Shown: positions 1 through 6,134 of the stretch, piece by piece
Layout of the letters: each line of letters starts with the position of its first letter
Numbering within the stretch: the first letter of the stretch is position 1
Assembly: GCA_025998475.1 (NCBI GenBank)
Contig: BNVZ01000054.1
Span: 1 to 7,637, forward strand
Source: Endomicrobiia bacterium
GTDB taxonomy: Bacteria; Elusimicrobiota; Endomicrobiia; Endomicrobiales; Endomicrobiaceae
Direction: 5' to 3'
DNA: 7,637 bases
Program-made: the position numbers and the translations under genes
The notes under the pieces: generated by a model
The model's database searches: none
Told to the model about the DNA's origin: nothing
Seen by the model: only the letters and a program-made list of their open reading frames with translations

Positions 1-391
1 GGGTATCCGTATAAGATAAGGAAACAGTAGACAGAAACGGGCAGTAGAATTTAAATGAATTTGAAATATTTAAGGAAGGCAAAGTAAAGCAGTTATTTAG
101 TTATCTCAAAGATCTTCAAAGATAGATTGAAGGAAGGCAAAGTAAAGCAGTTATTTAGTTATCTCAAAGATCTCTAAAGATAAATAGATACAGCAGAACA
201 TTAAAGAGAAGAATTCATAAATAATCATGGAGCATTGATAGGAAACAAAGAAGAGATTAATGAGCTATTGGTGGAATATTTAGTGTATTATAACAATGGC
301 CACATTTGGCGTTAAATCTAAAAACCCCTTTGCAGATCAGCAAGTAAATAATAAAATGTCGCATATGTATTTAACCAATACAGGGAATTGA
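1..391 (+). pseudogene. Degraded DDE transposase/integrase remnant (IS481/IS3-like), C-terminal part
   Basis: Conceptual translation in shifting frames gives the C-terminal half of an rve-type (DDE) integrase. In frame at 27-125 there is a VDRNG stretch where the family has TDNG, a TAG stop at 45-47, then NLNEFEIFKEGKVKQLFSY (family: EFhgeFekylkekgIkhffsY). RYSRTLK follows at 186-206, EEFINNH at 208-228 in another frame and NELLVEYLVYYNNG at 259-300, matching the family pattern RFNRTLqEEFId...eWLvfYN. A third frame, 305-391, reads FGVKSKNPF and ends near YLTNTGN and TGA, like the usual C-terminus. At least three frameshifts, internal stops, a lost catalytic Asp (DRNG for TDNG) and an internal 58-bp duplication rule out function. 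The 5' part lies outside the window. Family assignment is from motif memory; IS481 versus IS3 is not resolved. Confidence 0.8.
72..187 (+). repeat. 58-bp tandem duplication inside the transposase remnant
   Basis: Positions 72-115 are identical to 130-173 (44 bp), and the similarity runs on with a few mismatches to give two adjacent units of 58 bp (72-129 and 130-187). Because 58 is not a multiple of three, the duplication itself shifts the reading frame. Both copies encode the same KEGKVKQLFSYLKD segment, so it arose by duplication within an already coding transposase. Confidence 0.9.
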
Positions 392-416
392 CAAAATATA
401 ATAAAATTAGTACCAT
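388..416 (+). promoter_or_regulatory. Predicted sigma-70 type promoter for the helix-turn-helix gene
   Basis: A perfect -35 hexamer TTGACA (388-393) is followed after 17 bases by TACCAT (411-416, 4 of 6 matches to TATAAT). Transcription would start near 423, about 36 bases before the ATG at 459. The -35 box contains the TGA stop (389-391) of the transposase remnant, so the old element supplies part of the promoter. Prediction from sequence only. Confidence 0.5.
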
Positions 417-458
417 TCTCAGCACAAAATAAAGTTTAATAATAAAGAAGAGTAAAAA

Positions 459-674
459 ATGGAAAAAGCACAAAATGCACCAGATAAGCAGATAATGGAT
501 GTCAAGGATCTATCAAAGTATTTGGGAATAGGTAAGTCTAAGATATACAGTTTGATTAGAATGAAAGAGATTCCGGCTTCGAAAATAGGGAGACAGTACA
601 GATTTTCCAAAAGCGTTGTTGACTCTTGGCTTGGGGATAAAATAATTACAAAGGAAGAAAATATGTCCCAGTAA
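459..674 (+). CDS. Small excisionase-type helix-turn-helix DNA-binding protein
   Basis: A 71-residue protein with one helix-turn-helix domain of the excisionase/MerR-like type (HTH_17 style) at about residues 13-58. The chain DVKDLSKYLGIGKSKIY (helix-turn-helix) is followed by SLIRMKEIPASKIGRQYRF and a closing helix SVVDSWL; this is the typical order for proteins named 'excisionase family DNA-binding'. It probably binds DNA as a small regulator or a recombination-direction factor. No integrase gene is seen next to it apart from the dead transposase upstream, so a link to recombination is unsupported. ATG 459 is preceded by AAGAAGAG (446-452) at good spacing. The frame stays open past its TAA for 11 more codons with an acidic end (see findings). 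The plus-strand gene at 744 follows after 69 bases and may share the transcript. Confidence 0.8.
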   Translation: MEKAQNAPDKQIMDVKDLSKYLGIGKSKIYSLIRMKEIPASKIGRQYRFSKSVVDSWLGDKIITKEENMSQ

Positions 675-728
675 AATACAGATTTAGTAGAAACTGACGA
701 AGAAGAATAGTTCGAATTTAAAGAGAAA

Positions 729-736
729 GGGGAGGT
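729..736 (+). promoter_or_regulatory. Strong Shine-Dalgarno that fixes the start at 744
   Basis: GGGGAGGT lies seven bases before ATG 744. The upstream in-frame GTG at 735 overlaps this site, so the ATG is chosen over the longer reading that would begin MVIM. Confidence 0.7.
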
Positions 737-743
737 GGTCATT

Positions 744-1079
744 ATGCCAGAAAGAGTTTACAAAGCCGGAATAAAAAGAGAACCCGGCTATTTATATTTT
801 GTCGATAAACAGGGCGACATCTCAAGAGCCCTAATGGCGAGAGGCGGAAAGAAGGGTGGAAAACCTTCAAAAGTAGAAAAAGCCGGCGTAAATAAAGAAA
901 AAGGTTTTCTTTATTTTGTTGACAAACATGGTGATATTTCAAGATCGCTTATGATCAGAGGTGGTAAGAAAAAGGCAAAAAAATCCGTCAAGAAAATTGT
1001 TAGGAAGAAGCTTGTGAAAAAAATTATTAAAAAACCCGTGAAGATTAAAGAGATTATGAAGAAAGGTAAAAAGAAATAA
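744..1079 (+). CDS. Lysine-rich protein with two GxLYFVDKxGDISR repeats, function unknown
   Basis: A 111-residue, strongly basic protein. Residues 4-37 and 43-76 are two copies of one 34-residue unit (24 identical positions, period 39), centred on G[YF]LYFVDKxGDISRxLMxRGGKK. Residues 77-111 form a tail with 18 lysines in 35 residues, like the tails of histone H1-like proteins. The aromatic and hydrophobic centre of each unit looks like short beta strands; the RGGKK ends and the tail suggest nucleic-acid binding. This is inference from composition only; I do not recognise a characterised family. There is no signal peptide or membrane segment. The start is set by GGGGAGGT (729-736), seven bases before ATG 744. 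A GTG at 735 in the same frame lies inside that ribosome binding site and is unlikely to be used. It follows the helix-turn-helix gene by 69 bases on the same strand. Confidence 0.75.
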   Translation: MPERVYKAGIKREPGYLYFVDKQGDISRALMARGGKKGGKPSKVEKAGVNKEKGFLYFVDKHGDISRSLMIRGGKKKAKKSVKKIVRKKLVKKIIKKPVKIKEIMKKGKKK

Positions 1080-1101
1080 GATTAACCATGTATTTCTTAG
1101 C

Positions 1102-1152
1102 ACGACAAATATATGAAAACTTTTTTTGATTTTTAATTTGTCGTCGCGACAA
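1102..1152. repeat. Overlapping inverted repeats (TTGTCG/CGACAA)
   Basis: ACGACAAAT (1102-1110) pairs with ATTTGTCGT (1136-1144) over nine bases with a 25-base, T-rich loop. TTGTCG (1138-1143) can instead pair with CGACAA (1147-1152) around a three-base loop, so the two folds exclude each other. It lies 22 bases past the stop at 1079 and might end that transcript, but there is no T-run after the stem. Confidence 0.5.
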
Positions 1153-1264
1153 TGACGGATTGCGGTCTATGTAGTTTACTTAGGTCAAAATCAGTAGCCT
1201 CGAGAAATTTTTCCATGTAGCGCTTAGGACTTTGGCCGTTTTATCCCGCTGGAGCCCTTTTCTT
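1133..1264 (-). pseudogene. Possible short coding relic in the GC-richer island
   Basis: On the minus strand one frame reads EKKRAPAG, a TAA stop (1243-1241), then NGQSPKRYMEKFLEATDF and on through LSKLHRPQSVIVATTN to a stop at 1135-1133. The reading after the internal stop contains an ATG at 1216 and looks protein-like, with GC-rich codons unlike the neighbours. I recognise no family, and no ribosome binding site precedes the ATG. It may be a fragment of a lost gene, a tiny gene, or chance reading of a structured RNA. Low confidence. Confidence 0.22.
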
Positions 1265-1430
1265 TTCTTAAAGATTGTTTTTGTCGGACAAAAAAACGTC
1301 TTATGAGTTTTACTTTTAAAGTTTAAATAATACTTGCTTAAACATTAATAACAAAGTGAATTTTGGAAAACATAAAACTATAACTGCAAATTTCAAACCT
1401 ATTGAAACGATAACAAAAAAGAATTGGCTT

Positions 1431-2621
1431 TTACTTTTCGTTCTTTATTTTTAAAGCAAATGTTTTGCCTGTTTCAAAACATTTGTTTAATTCTACTTTG
1501 CTGGGATTAAAAACAACTCTCAAAGATGGGTCAAACGATGTGACATCGGAAACGGTATCTTCAATATTTTTGACCGCCTCGCCACTCCAGCCGTAAGAGC
1601 CAAATGCGAAAGATTTACGCCCTTTAGCTTTAGAACCTTTAAGAAAATGTAAAAAACCAGTAATAACCGGTAACATTTCTCCATCATGTGTTGACGATCC
1701 AAAAACCCAACCCTTCGCATCAAGCATGTATGAAGCGATATCCGATCTGTCGTTTTTTGTTACATCAAATAAAGCAGCCTCAACACCTTCTGAAGTTATC
1801 CCTTCAATAATTTTTCTCGCCATTTTTTCTGTGGAGTTCCACATAGTTTCATAAACAACAGCTATTCTATTTTTGCATAAGTGCGACGACCAATACAAAT
1901 ATTTTTGCATAATTTCGGATACGTGTTTGTGCCATACAAGACCGTGGCTTGGAGCCATAATCTCGATATTAAGATTTAACTTCCCTATCGCAGCAAGCTT
2001 GGAAGCAATAAGTATATTAAAAGGCCAAAGAATATTTGCATAATATTTTTGGGCTTCATCCATTAAAACGTCAAAACCAACTTCATCATCAAAAATTTTA
2101 TTTGTAGCATAATGCTGCCCAAAGCCATCGTTTGAAAATAAAATTCTATCGTAAGCAGAATATGTAAACATGCTGTCAGGCCAATGTATCATAGGAACAT
2201 CTATAAAATCTAAAGTTCTCTTGCCTATATTTAAATTTTGTCCTGATTTTACAGCAATCCAATCGCCACTTGTTCCGTAATATTTTAAAAGTCCCTGTCT
2301 TGCGTTTTCAGTGCCGTATATTTTCGCGTTTGGACAGATTTTTAGTACTTCAGGAAATGCTCCAGAATGATCGGGCTCTATGTGGTTAATTACGATTACA
2401 TCTATTTTGGAAGGATCAATAACTTCTCTTATATTTGCTATCAGTTCTTTTTCAAAACCTTTACGCACCGTATCAATCAAAGTAACTTTTTTATCGATAA
2501 CAAGGTAAGCGTTATAGGTAACACCCCTCTTTGTTGCGTATGTATAACCATGAAAACGTCTCTCATTCCAATCTATTGCTCCTACTGCGTAAACGCCTTC
2601 TTTTATCAATCTTGTTGACAT
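1431..2621 (-). CDS. fprA: A-type flavodiiron protein (O2/NO reductase, FprA/ROO type)
   Basis: A 396-residue two-domain flavodiiron protein, the usual length for the class without extra C-terminal modules. Residues 1-~248 form the metallo-beta-lactamase-like diiron domain: H80-x-E82-x-D84-H85, H146 (IHWPDS), D165 (SNDGFGQH) and H226 (APSHG) supply all the expected iron ligands. Residues ~252-392 form the flavodoxin domain binding FMN, with the phosphate loop ETMWNSTEKMA at 258-268, then FGSSTHDGE and FGSYGWSGEA. The family reduces O2 to water or NO to N2O in the cytoplasm, with electrons from rubredoxin or F420H2, and protects anaerobes. Substrate preference cannot be read here. No rubredoxin gene lies nearby. 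AGGAG (2632-2628) sits six bases before the ATG. It is a single gene, facing the plus-strand genes tail to tail. Confidence 0.93.
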   Translation of the reverse strand: MSTRLIKEGVYAVGAIDWNERRFHGYTYATKRGVTYNAYLVIDKKVTLIDTVRKGFEKELIANIREVIDPSKIDVIVINHIEPDHSGAFPEVLKICPNAKIYGTENARQGLLKYYGTSGDWIAVKSGQNLNIGKRTLDFIDVPMIHWPDSMFTYSAYDRILFSNDGFGQHYATNKIFDDEVGFDVLMDEAQKYYANILWPFNILIASKLAAIGKLNLNIEIMAPSHGLVWHKHVSEIMQKYLYWSSHLCKNRIAVVYETMWNSTEKMARKIIEGITSEGVEAALFDVTKNDRSDIASYMLDAKGWVFGSSTHDGEMLPVITGFLHFLKGSKAKGRKSFAFGSYGWSGEAVKNIEDTVSDVTSFDPSLRVVFNPSKVELNKCFETGKTFALKIKNEK

Positions 2622-2978
2622 AAAATGCTCCTATCACAACATACAAGTTTTTGCAAGCTTAGGGTAAGACTAAATAAAACTAATGTGCTTAAATACTGTT
2701 TTTGTTTTCGTGGATCTTCCTAATGTTATTTTGTTGATAGCTGTTGTAGCATATAAATCTTGAAATTTTTTCATGCGTTTGGCTATAACCTTTCCAAAAA
2801 TTAAACAAACCTTTTTAAAAAAAAATGGGAATTACCACAAAAGACCAATAATTCACGTCAAGCTACACATATAACCTCTTTTGTAAAAAGAGGAATTACT
2901 ACAGGGTGTTTTTTTGCTTTTGAAAATCCTTATTTCTTTAAGTTTTAAACAATAAAGAATGCACAAGCGACTTTGTCG
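2622..2978. other. 357-bp intergenic region between leuC and the flavodiiron gene; no leuD
   Basis: AT-rich, with no supported gene in either direction. It should hold the end of the leu transcript and the promoter of the flavodiiron gene, but I see no good -35/-10 pair on the minus strand. It contains a perfect 8-bp hairpin (2875-2893), a run of nine A (2817-2825), and two similar words, GGGAATTACCACA (2828-2840) and AGGAATTACTACA (2891-2903). A leuD reading, expected after leuC, is not found, intact or degraded. Confidence 0.6.
2875..2893. terminator. Perfect hairpin downstream of leuC, possible transcript end
   Basis: CCTCTTTT (2875-2882) and AAAAGAGG (2886-2893) pair over eight bases around a three-base loop, 86 bases past the leuC stop. 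No T-run follows on the minus strand (TTATATG comes next), so it is not a textbook intrinsic terminator. It could be an RNA 3' end or processing site, or a protein binding site. Confidence 0.3.
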
Positions 2979-4241
2979 TTAAATCTCATCCGGCAAAGCT
3001 ATGTAACCTTTAATTGCAGATGCTGCTGCTACTGCAGGATTTGCCAAAAATACTTGTGACTCAACATGCCCCATTCTTCCTACAAAATTTCTGTTTGTAG
3101 TTGAAACGCATTTTTCGCCCGAAGCAAGGATGCCCATGTGCCCACCTAGGCATGGTCCGCATGTAGGTGCTGAAATTATAGCTCCCGCATCTATGAATAT
3201 TTTAAGCAATCCCTCTTCTAGCGCCTGCGAGTAAACTTGAGGGGTGGCAGGTATTATAAGCGTTCTGATATTAGGATTTACTTTTTTGCCTTTCTTTATA
3301 ATTGCTGCTGCAATTCTTAAATCTTCAATTCTTCCGTTAGTGCAAGAACCTATTACAACTTGGTCTATATATGTTTTTTTAACATCTTTTACCGCTTTTG
3401 TATTTGACGGCAAAAATGGCATTGCTACCTGAGGCAAGATTTTATAACAGTCTATTTCAAGCGTTTCTAGATATTTTGCGTCTTTGTCGCTTGTATAAAA
3501 CTTATATTTTTTCAGAGCTCTTTTTGCCACGTATTTTTCCGTAATTTCGTCAGGTGTAAATATACCGTTTTTTCCGCCAGCTTCAATAACCATATTTGCT
3601 ATTGTAAATCTATCTGCCATGTTAAGTTTTTTGCATACCGGACCTGTAAATTCCATAGAATTATATAAAGCTCCGTCAACACCAATAAGTCCTATAATGT
3701 AAAGAATAATATCTTTACCACTCACCCACTTGTTTAATCGGCCTGTTAAAACAAATTTAAGAGAATTTGGGACTTTAAACCAAACTTTTCCAGTTGCCAT
3801 AGCAGCTGCAATATCTGTAGAACCTACGCCTGTCGAAAAAGCACCAAGCGCTCCATATGTACATGTGTGGGAGTCTGCACCTATAACAACATCCCCAGAA
3901 ACAACAATTCCTTTTTCGGGAAGAATTGCATGCTCAACACCTACATCACCGCCTTCGTAATAATGTTTTATTTTCTGTTCTTTTGTGAATTCCCTTACAA
4001 ATTTAACATGTTCTGCACTTAAAATATCTTTGTTTGGTGTAAAATGGTCCATAACCAAAGCAATTTTATTTTTATCAAAAACTTTTTTTACTCCAGACTT
4101 TCTAAATTCTTTTACAGCCAAGGGAGCTGTAACATCGTTTGAAAGGGCAATGTCAACTTTAGGCTCTATAAATTCGCCAGGTTCAACAATCTTTTTACCG
4201 CAATGCGCCGCTAATATTTTTTCTGTAATAGTGCTGCCCAT
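2979..4241 (-). CDS. leuC: 3-isopropylmalate dehydratase large subunit
   Basis: Large, iron-sulfur-carrying subunit of isopropylmalate isomerase, which converts 2- to 3-isopropylmalate in leucine synthesis; active only as a complex with LeuD. The 420-residue length fits the shorter archaeal/anaerobe-type LeuC (HacA-like), not the ~465-residue proteobacterial form. The aconitase-fold marks are present: MDHFTPN at 64-70, [20 protein letters not shown] at 121-140, and cluster cysteines C300 (GSCTNGR), C361 and C364 (PTCGPCLGG). A homoaconitase or citramalate-pathway isomerase is possible on sequence, but leuA next door argues for leucine. Start: ATG 4241 has AAGGAG (4254-4249) seven bases upstream. 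The longer frame from 4313 would overlap leuA and lacks support. The leuA stop ends one base before this ATG, so translation is probably coupled. LeuD is absent from the window. Confidence 0.93.
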   Translation of the reverse strand: MGSTITEKILAAHCGKKIVEPGEFIEPKVDIALSNDVTAPLAVKEFRKSGVKKVFDKNKIALVMDHFTPNKDILSAEHVKFVREFTKEQKIKHYYEGGDVGVEHAILPEKGIVVSGDVVIGADSHTCTYGALGAFSTGVGSTDIAAAMATGKVWFKVPNSLKFVLTGRLNKWVSGKDIILYIIGLIGVDGALYNSMEFTGPVCKKLNMADRFTIANMVIEAGGKNGIFTPDEITEKYVAKRALKKYKFYTSDKDAKYLETLEIDCYKILPQVAMPFLPSNTKAVKDVKKTYIDQVVIGSCTNGRIEDLRIAAAIIKKGKKVNPNIRTLIIPATPQVYSQALEEGLLKIFIDAGAIISAPTCGPCLGGHMGILASGEKCVSTTNRNFVGRMGHVESQVFLANPAVAAASAIKGYIALPDEI

Positions 4242-4242
4242 T

Positions 4243-5838
4243 TTATTTCTCCTTATCAGCAAATGATTTTGCTTTATTAATTGCCTGCATATAAGCTTTT
4301 GTACTTGCTTCAATAACGTCTGTCGAAGTTCCTTTTCCTGAATAAACTATACCCTGATATTTTACTTTTAAAAAACACTCTCCTATGGCATCTTCACCTG
4401 AAGAAATGGCTCTTAACGAAAATTCTGTAAGCTTTATGTCCATATTGACTATTTTGTCTATCGCTTTATATGCTGCGTCGACGGGACCACTTCCGCAAGC
4501 TGCTTCTTGAAAACTTAGCGTAGCTTGTGGCTTTTGAAAGTCTTCTCTTTTTGATATCTTTACCGTCGCAGTAGATACTGTCCCCGCGCCTGAAGTTGCA
4601 CTCAGATAATCCAAAATAAAAGTTTCTTTGCCTGAATTTGCATCTTCCTCAATTAGGGTAACTAAATCTTCATCAAAAACTGCCTTTTTTTTATCCGCTA
4701 AAACTTTGAATTTTTCGAATAACGATTCAGATTCTTTATTTCCAAGCTCATAACCTAGATCTTTAATCCTTTTAAAAAACGCATGTCTGCCCGAATGTTT
4801 ACCTAAAACCAATGAACTTTCAGGGACTCCAACATCTGCTGGATTCATAATTTCATAAGTTTCTCTTGCCTTGAGCACTCCGTCTTGATGAATTCCAGAC
4901 TCATGGGCAAAAGCATTTGCGCCAACAACAGCTTTGTTTGGTTGTACGGATATTCCAGTCAGTCTTGAAACAAGTTTACTTGCATTGTACAATTCTTTTG
5001 TTTCAATTGAATGGCATACGTTGTAGTAATGCGACCTTACTTTTAGCACCATCGCAAGTTCTTCAAGAGAAGCGTTCCCTGCCCTTTCCCCTATGCCGTT
5101 GATAGTACATTCAACTTGTCTTGCACCGTTTTCTATAGCTGACAAGGAGTTTGCTACGGCAAGGCCTAAATCGTTATGACAGTGGACGCTTATAACTGCT
5201 TTGTCGATATTGTGGACCCTTCTTTTAATTTCAGCTACTTTGCCACCGAATTCAATAGGAGTTGTATAGCCAACAGTGTCAGTGATATTTATGGTATTTA
5301 CCCCTGCATCTATAACAGCTTCCACGAAATTACATAAAAAATCCATGTCAGACCTTCCTGCGTCTTCAGCAGAAAACTCTATATCTTCACATAAACTTTT
5401 CCCATATTTAACAGCTTTTATAGCCATGTCCAAAATTTGCGCTCTTGTTTTTTGAAGTTTCTTTTCAATGTGTAAATCAGAAGTGGCCAAAAATATATGT
5501 ATCCTAGATTTTTCTGCGTATTTTACAGCTTCCCAGCACGCCTTTATGTCTTTGTCTGAAGCTCTACACAAACCCGCAATAGCAGAAGCTATTTTGGTTT
5601 GCTGAGCTATAGATTTTACAGCTTCAAAATCTCCAAGACTCGAAGCAGGAAAACCCGCTTCGATAACATCAACCCCCAAAGCTGCAAGTTGCTTAGCAAC
5701 AAGCAATTTTTCTTTTAAATTCATGCTTGCGCCTGGCGACTGTTCCCCATCCCTTAGTGTTGTATCAAAAAACATTATCCTGTCTTGTTTTGCTCCGCCT
5801 TCTTTTGTCTTGCCTTCTTTTACCTTGTCTTTTTTCAT
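4243..5838 (-). CDS. leuA: 2-isopropylmalate synthase
   Basis: Condenses acetyl-CoA with 2-oxoisovalerate, the first committed step of leucine synthesis. The 531 residues include the HMGL-type TIM barrel (about 20-290): [13 protein letters not shown] at 25-37 with catalytic R29 and metal ligand D30, SVHCHNDLG at 217-225 (metal ligands H219, H221) and [11 protein letters not shown] at 250-260 (N255). HESGIHQDG follows at 312-320. The LeuA allosteric domain spans ~385-525, with [12 protein letters not shown] at 449-460 and [16 protein letters not shown] at 501-516; this favours true, leucine-inhibited LeuA over homocitrate or citramalate synthase. An odd lysine-rich extension of about 19 residues precedes the barrel. 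The start at 5838 has only a weak GGTTGAG upstream, but starting at M22 would cut the first strand. The stop of a tiny upstream frame overlaps this ATG. leuC follows one base after the stop. Confidence 0.95.
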   Translation of the reverse strand: MKKDKVKEGKTKEGGAKQDRIMFFDTTLRDGEQSPGASMNLKEKLLVAKQLAALGVDVIEAGFPASSLGDFEAVKSIAQQTKIASAIAGLCRASDKDIKACWEAVKYAEKSRIHIFLATSDLHIEKKLQKTRAQILDMAIKAVKYGKSLCEDIEFSAEDAGRSDMDFLCNFVEAVIDAGVNTINITDTVGYTTPIEFGGKVAEIKRRVHNIDKAVISVHCHNDLGLAVANSLSAIENGARQVECTINGIGERAGNASLEELAMVLKVRSHYYNVCHSIETKELYNASKLVSRLTGISVQPNKAVVGANAFAHESGIHQDGVLKARETYEIMNPADVGVPESSLVLGKHSGRHAFFKRIKDLGYELGNKESESLFEKFKVLADKKKAVFDEDLVTLIEEDANSGKETFILDYLSATSGAGTVSTATVKISKREDFQKPQATLSFQEAACGSGPVDAAYKAIDKIVNMDIKLTEFSLRAISSGEDAIGECFLKVKYQGIVYSGKGTSTDVIEASTKAYMQAINKAKSFADKEK

Positions 5839-5938
5839 TGTTTTTTCTCAACCTGTTTTCCTTTAGGATTAAAGGATGTAAACATATCCTTTCTGGACTG
5901 CTTGGCCAGCTCTTTTTTAGTTTAGCATCAAATTTCAT
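5835..5938 (-). pseudogene. Tiny lysine-rich gene before leuA, frameshifted or using a -1 shift
   Basis: ATG 5938 opens MKFDAKLKK. At codons CTA AAA AAG (5920-5912), which contain the heptamer A AAA AAG, a step back by one base moves into a frame reading ELAKQSRK, then [16 protein letters not shown]. That frame ends at TGA 5837-5835, overlapping the leuA ATG as ATGA. The joined product would be 34 residues. Without the shift, the first frame runs on into leuA for 57 codons with an arginine-rich, unnatural end. The second frame also has its own ATG at 5885, which would give 16 residues. No clear ribosome binding site precedes 5938. It may be a small gene broken by loss of one A, a programmed frameshift, or a leader peptide region. 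I know no family for it. Confidence 0.35.
5860..5892 (-). promoter_or_regulatory. Two mutually exclusive hairpins in the leuA leader
   Basis: Read on the minus strand, AAAGGAT (5892-5886) pairs with ATCCTTT (5877-5871) around an eight-base loop. The overlapping CCTTTA (5875-5870) can instead pair with TAAAGG (5865-5860) around a four-base loop. Only one stem can form at a time. The second sits 21 bases before the leuA ATG and could control access for ribosomes. There is no T-run after the second stem, so a translational switch is more likely than a transcription terminator. Confidence 0.35.
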
Positions 5939-5966
5939 TTAAGTCGAGACTTTTTGCAAATGACAA
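5937..5966 (-). promoter_or_regulatory. Possible leuA promoter
   Basis: TTGTCA (5966-5961) and TTAAAT (5942-5937) on the minus strand are 18 bases apart, 5 of 6 and 4 of 6 matches to consensus. Transcription from it would begin near 5930, downstream of the ATG at 5938, so that small frame would then not be translated from its own start. Another AT-rich -10, TATAAA (6047-6042), lies further upstream without a good -35. Both are weak predictions. Confidence 0.25.
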
Positions 5967-6134
5967 ATTGTTTTTGTTTTTTCATGGCTTTTTCTTCGAT
6001 TTTAATTTAAACCTTTAAAATTTGCGGATTTACGACATGTATTTATAGGGCACCTTAAAAAAACTTATTCCTCCACTTTTTTAGATTTTTAAGTTTTTCA
6101 ATTCAGCAGTCAATCTCATATTGTATCGGTTGTA
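5938..6134. other. Intergenic region between mscS and the leuA leader
   Basis: AT-rich. It holds a weak minus-strand hairpin with a T-run (6098-6057), a possible -10 (6047-6042), and a 16-codon frame from ATG 5985 (MKKQKQFVICKKSRLK) whose TGA (5937-5935) overlaps the ATG at 5938. Nothing else is recognised. Confidence 0.5.
6057..6098 (-). terminator. Weak hairpin plus T-run after the mscS gene
   Basis: On the minus strand AAAAACTT (6098-6091) pairs with AAGTTTTT (6066-6059), and the T-run continues to 6057. It lies 37 bases past the mscS stop. The stem is almost all A-T and the loop is 24 bases, so termination would be inefficient. Confidence 0.3.

Larger units (their letters stand above)
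1080..1430. other. 351-bp intergenic region between converging genes, with GC-richer island and palindromes
   Basis: No confident gene. It holds the inverted repeat ACGACAAAT (1102-1110) / ATTTGTCGT (1136-1144). A second small hairpin, TTGTCG-TCG-CGACAA (1138-1152), competes with the first arm. About 120 bases (1141-1260) are near 47% GC by count, and another TTGTCGGACAA palindrome lies at 1281-1291. The rest (1298-1430) is very AT-rich with nothing recognised. No classical hairpin plus T-run terminator is visible for either converging gene. Confidence 0.6.

Noticed and set aside
1..187. CRISPR array suggested by the repeated 44-bp word
   Set aside because: There are only two copies, directly abutting within a 58-bp unit, and they encode a transposase segment; there are no spacers or further repeats.
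1297..1430. Intrinsic terminator for the flavodiiron gene
   Set aside because: The T-run at 1421-1416 (minus strand) has only a 5-bp A-T-rich stem before it, and the palindrome at 1278-1294 has a loop too short for its full stem.
2680..2790. Minus-strand frame of about 40 codons (contains MKKFQDLYATTAINK) as a leuD remnant
   Set aside because: It shows none of the LeuD motifs, has no ribosome binding site, and could arise by chance in AT-rich DNA.
3730..4266. Plus-strand open frames of 76 and 93 codons
   Set aside because: Both lie opposite leuC and are shadows of its codon pattern, with no own motifs or ribosome binding sites.
4242..4313. Longer LeuC starting at 4313
   Set aside because: The added 24 residues lie in leuA's coding sequence in another frame and are unlike any LeuC start. 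AAGGAG before ATG 4241 decides the start.
5839..5935. T-box riboswitch before leuA
   Set aside because: No AGGGTGG-type T-box sequence and no terminator follow; the leader is too short for the class.
5727..5942. Plus-strand leucine-rich frame of 71 codons opposite the leuA start
   Set aside because: Its composition is the mirror of the lysine-rich leuA leader; no ribosome binding site or homology is recognised.
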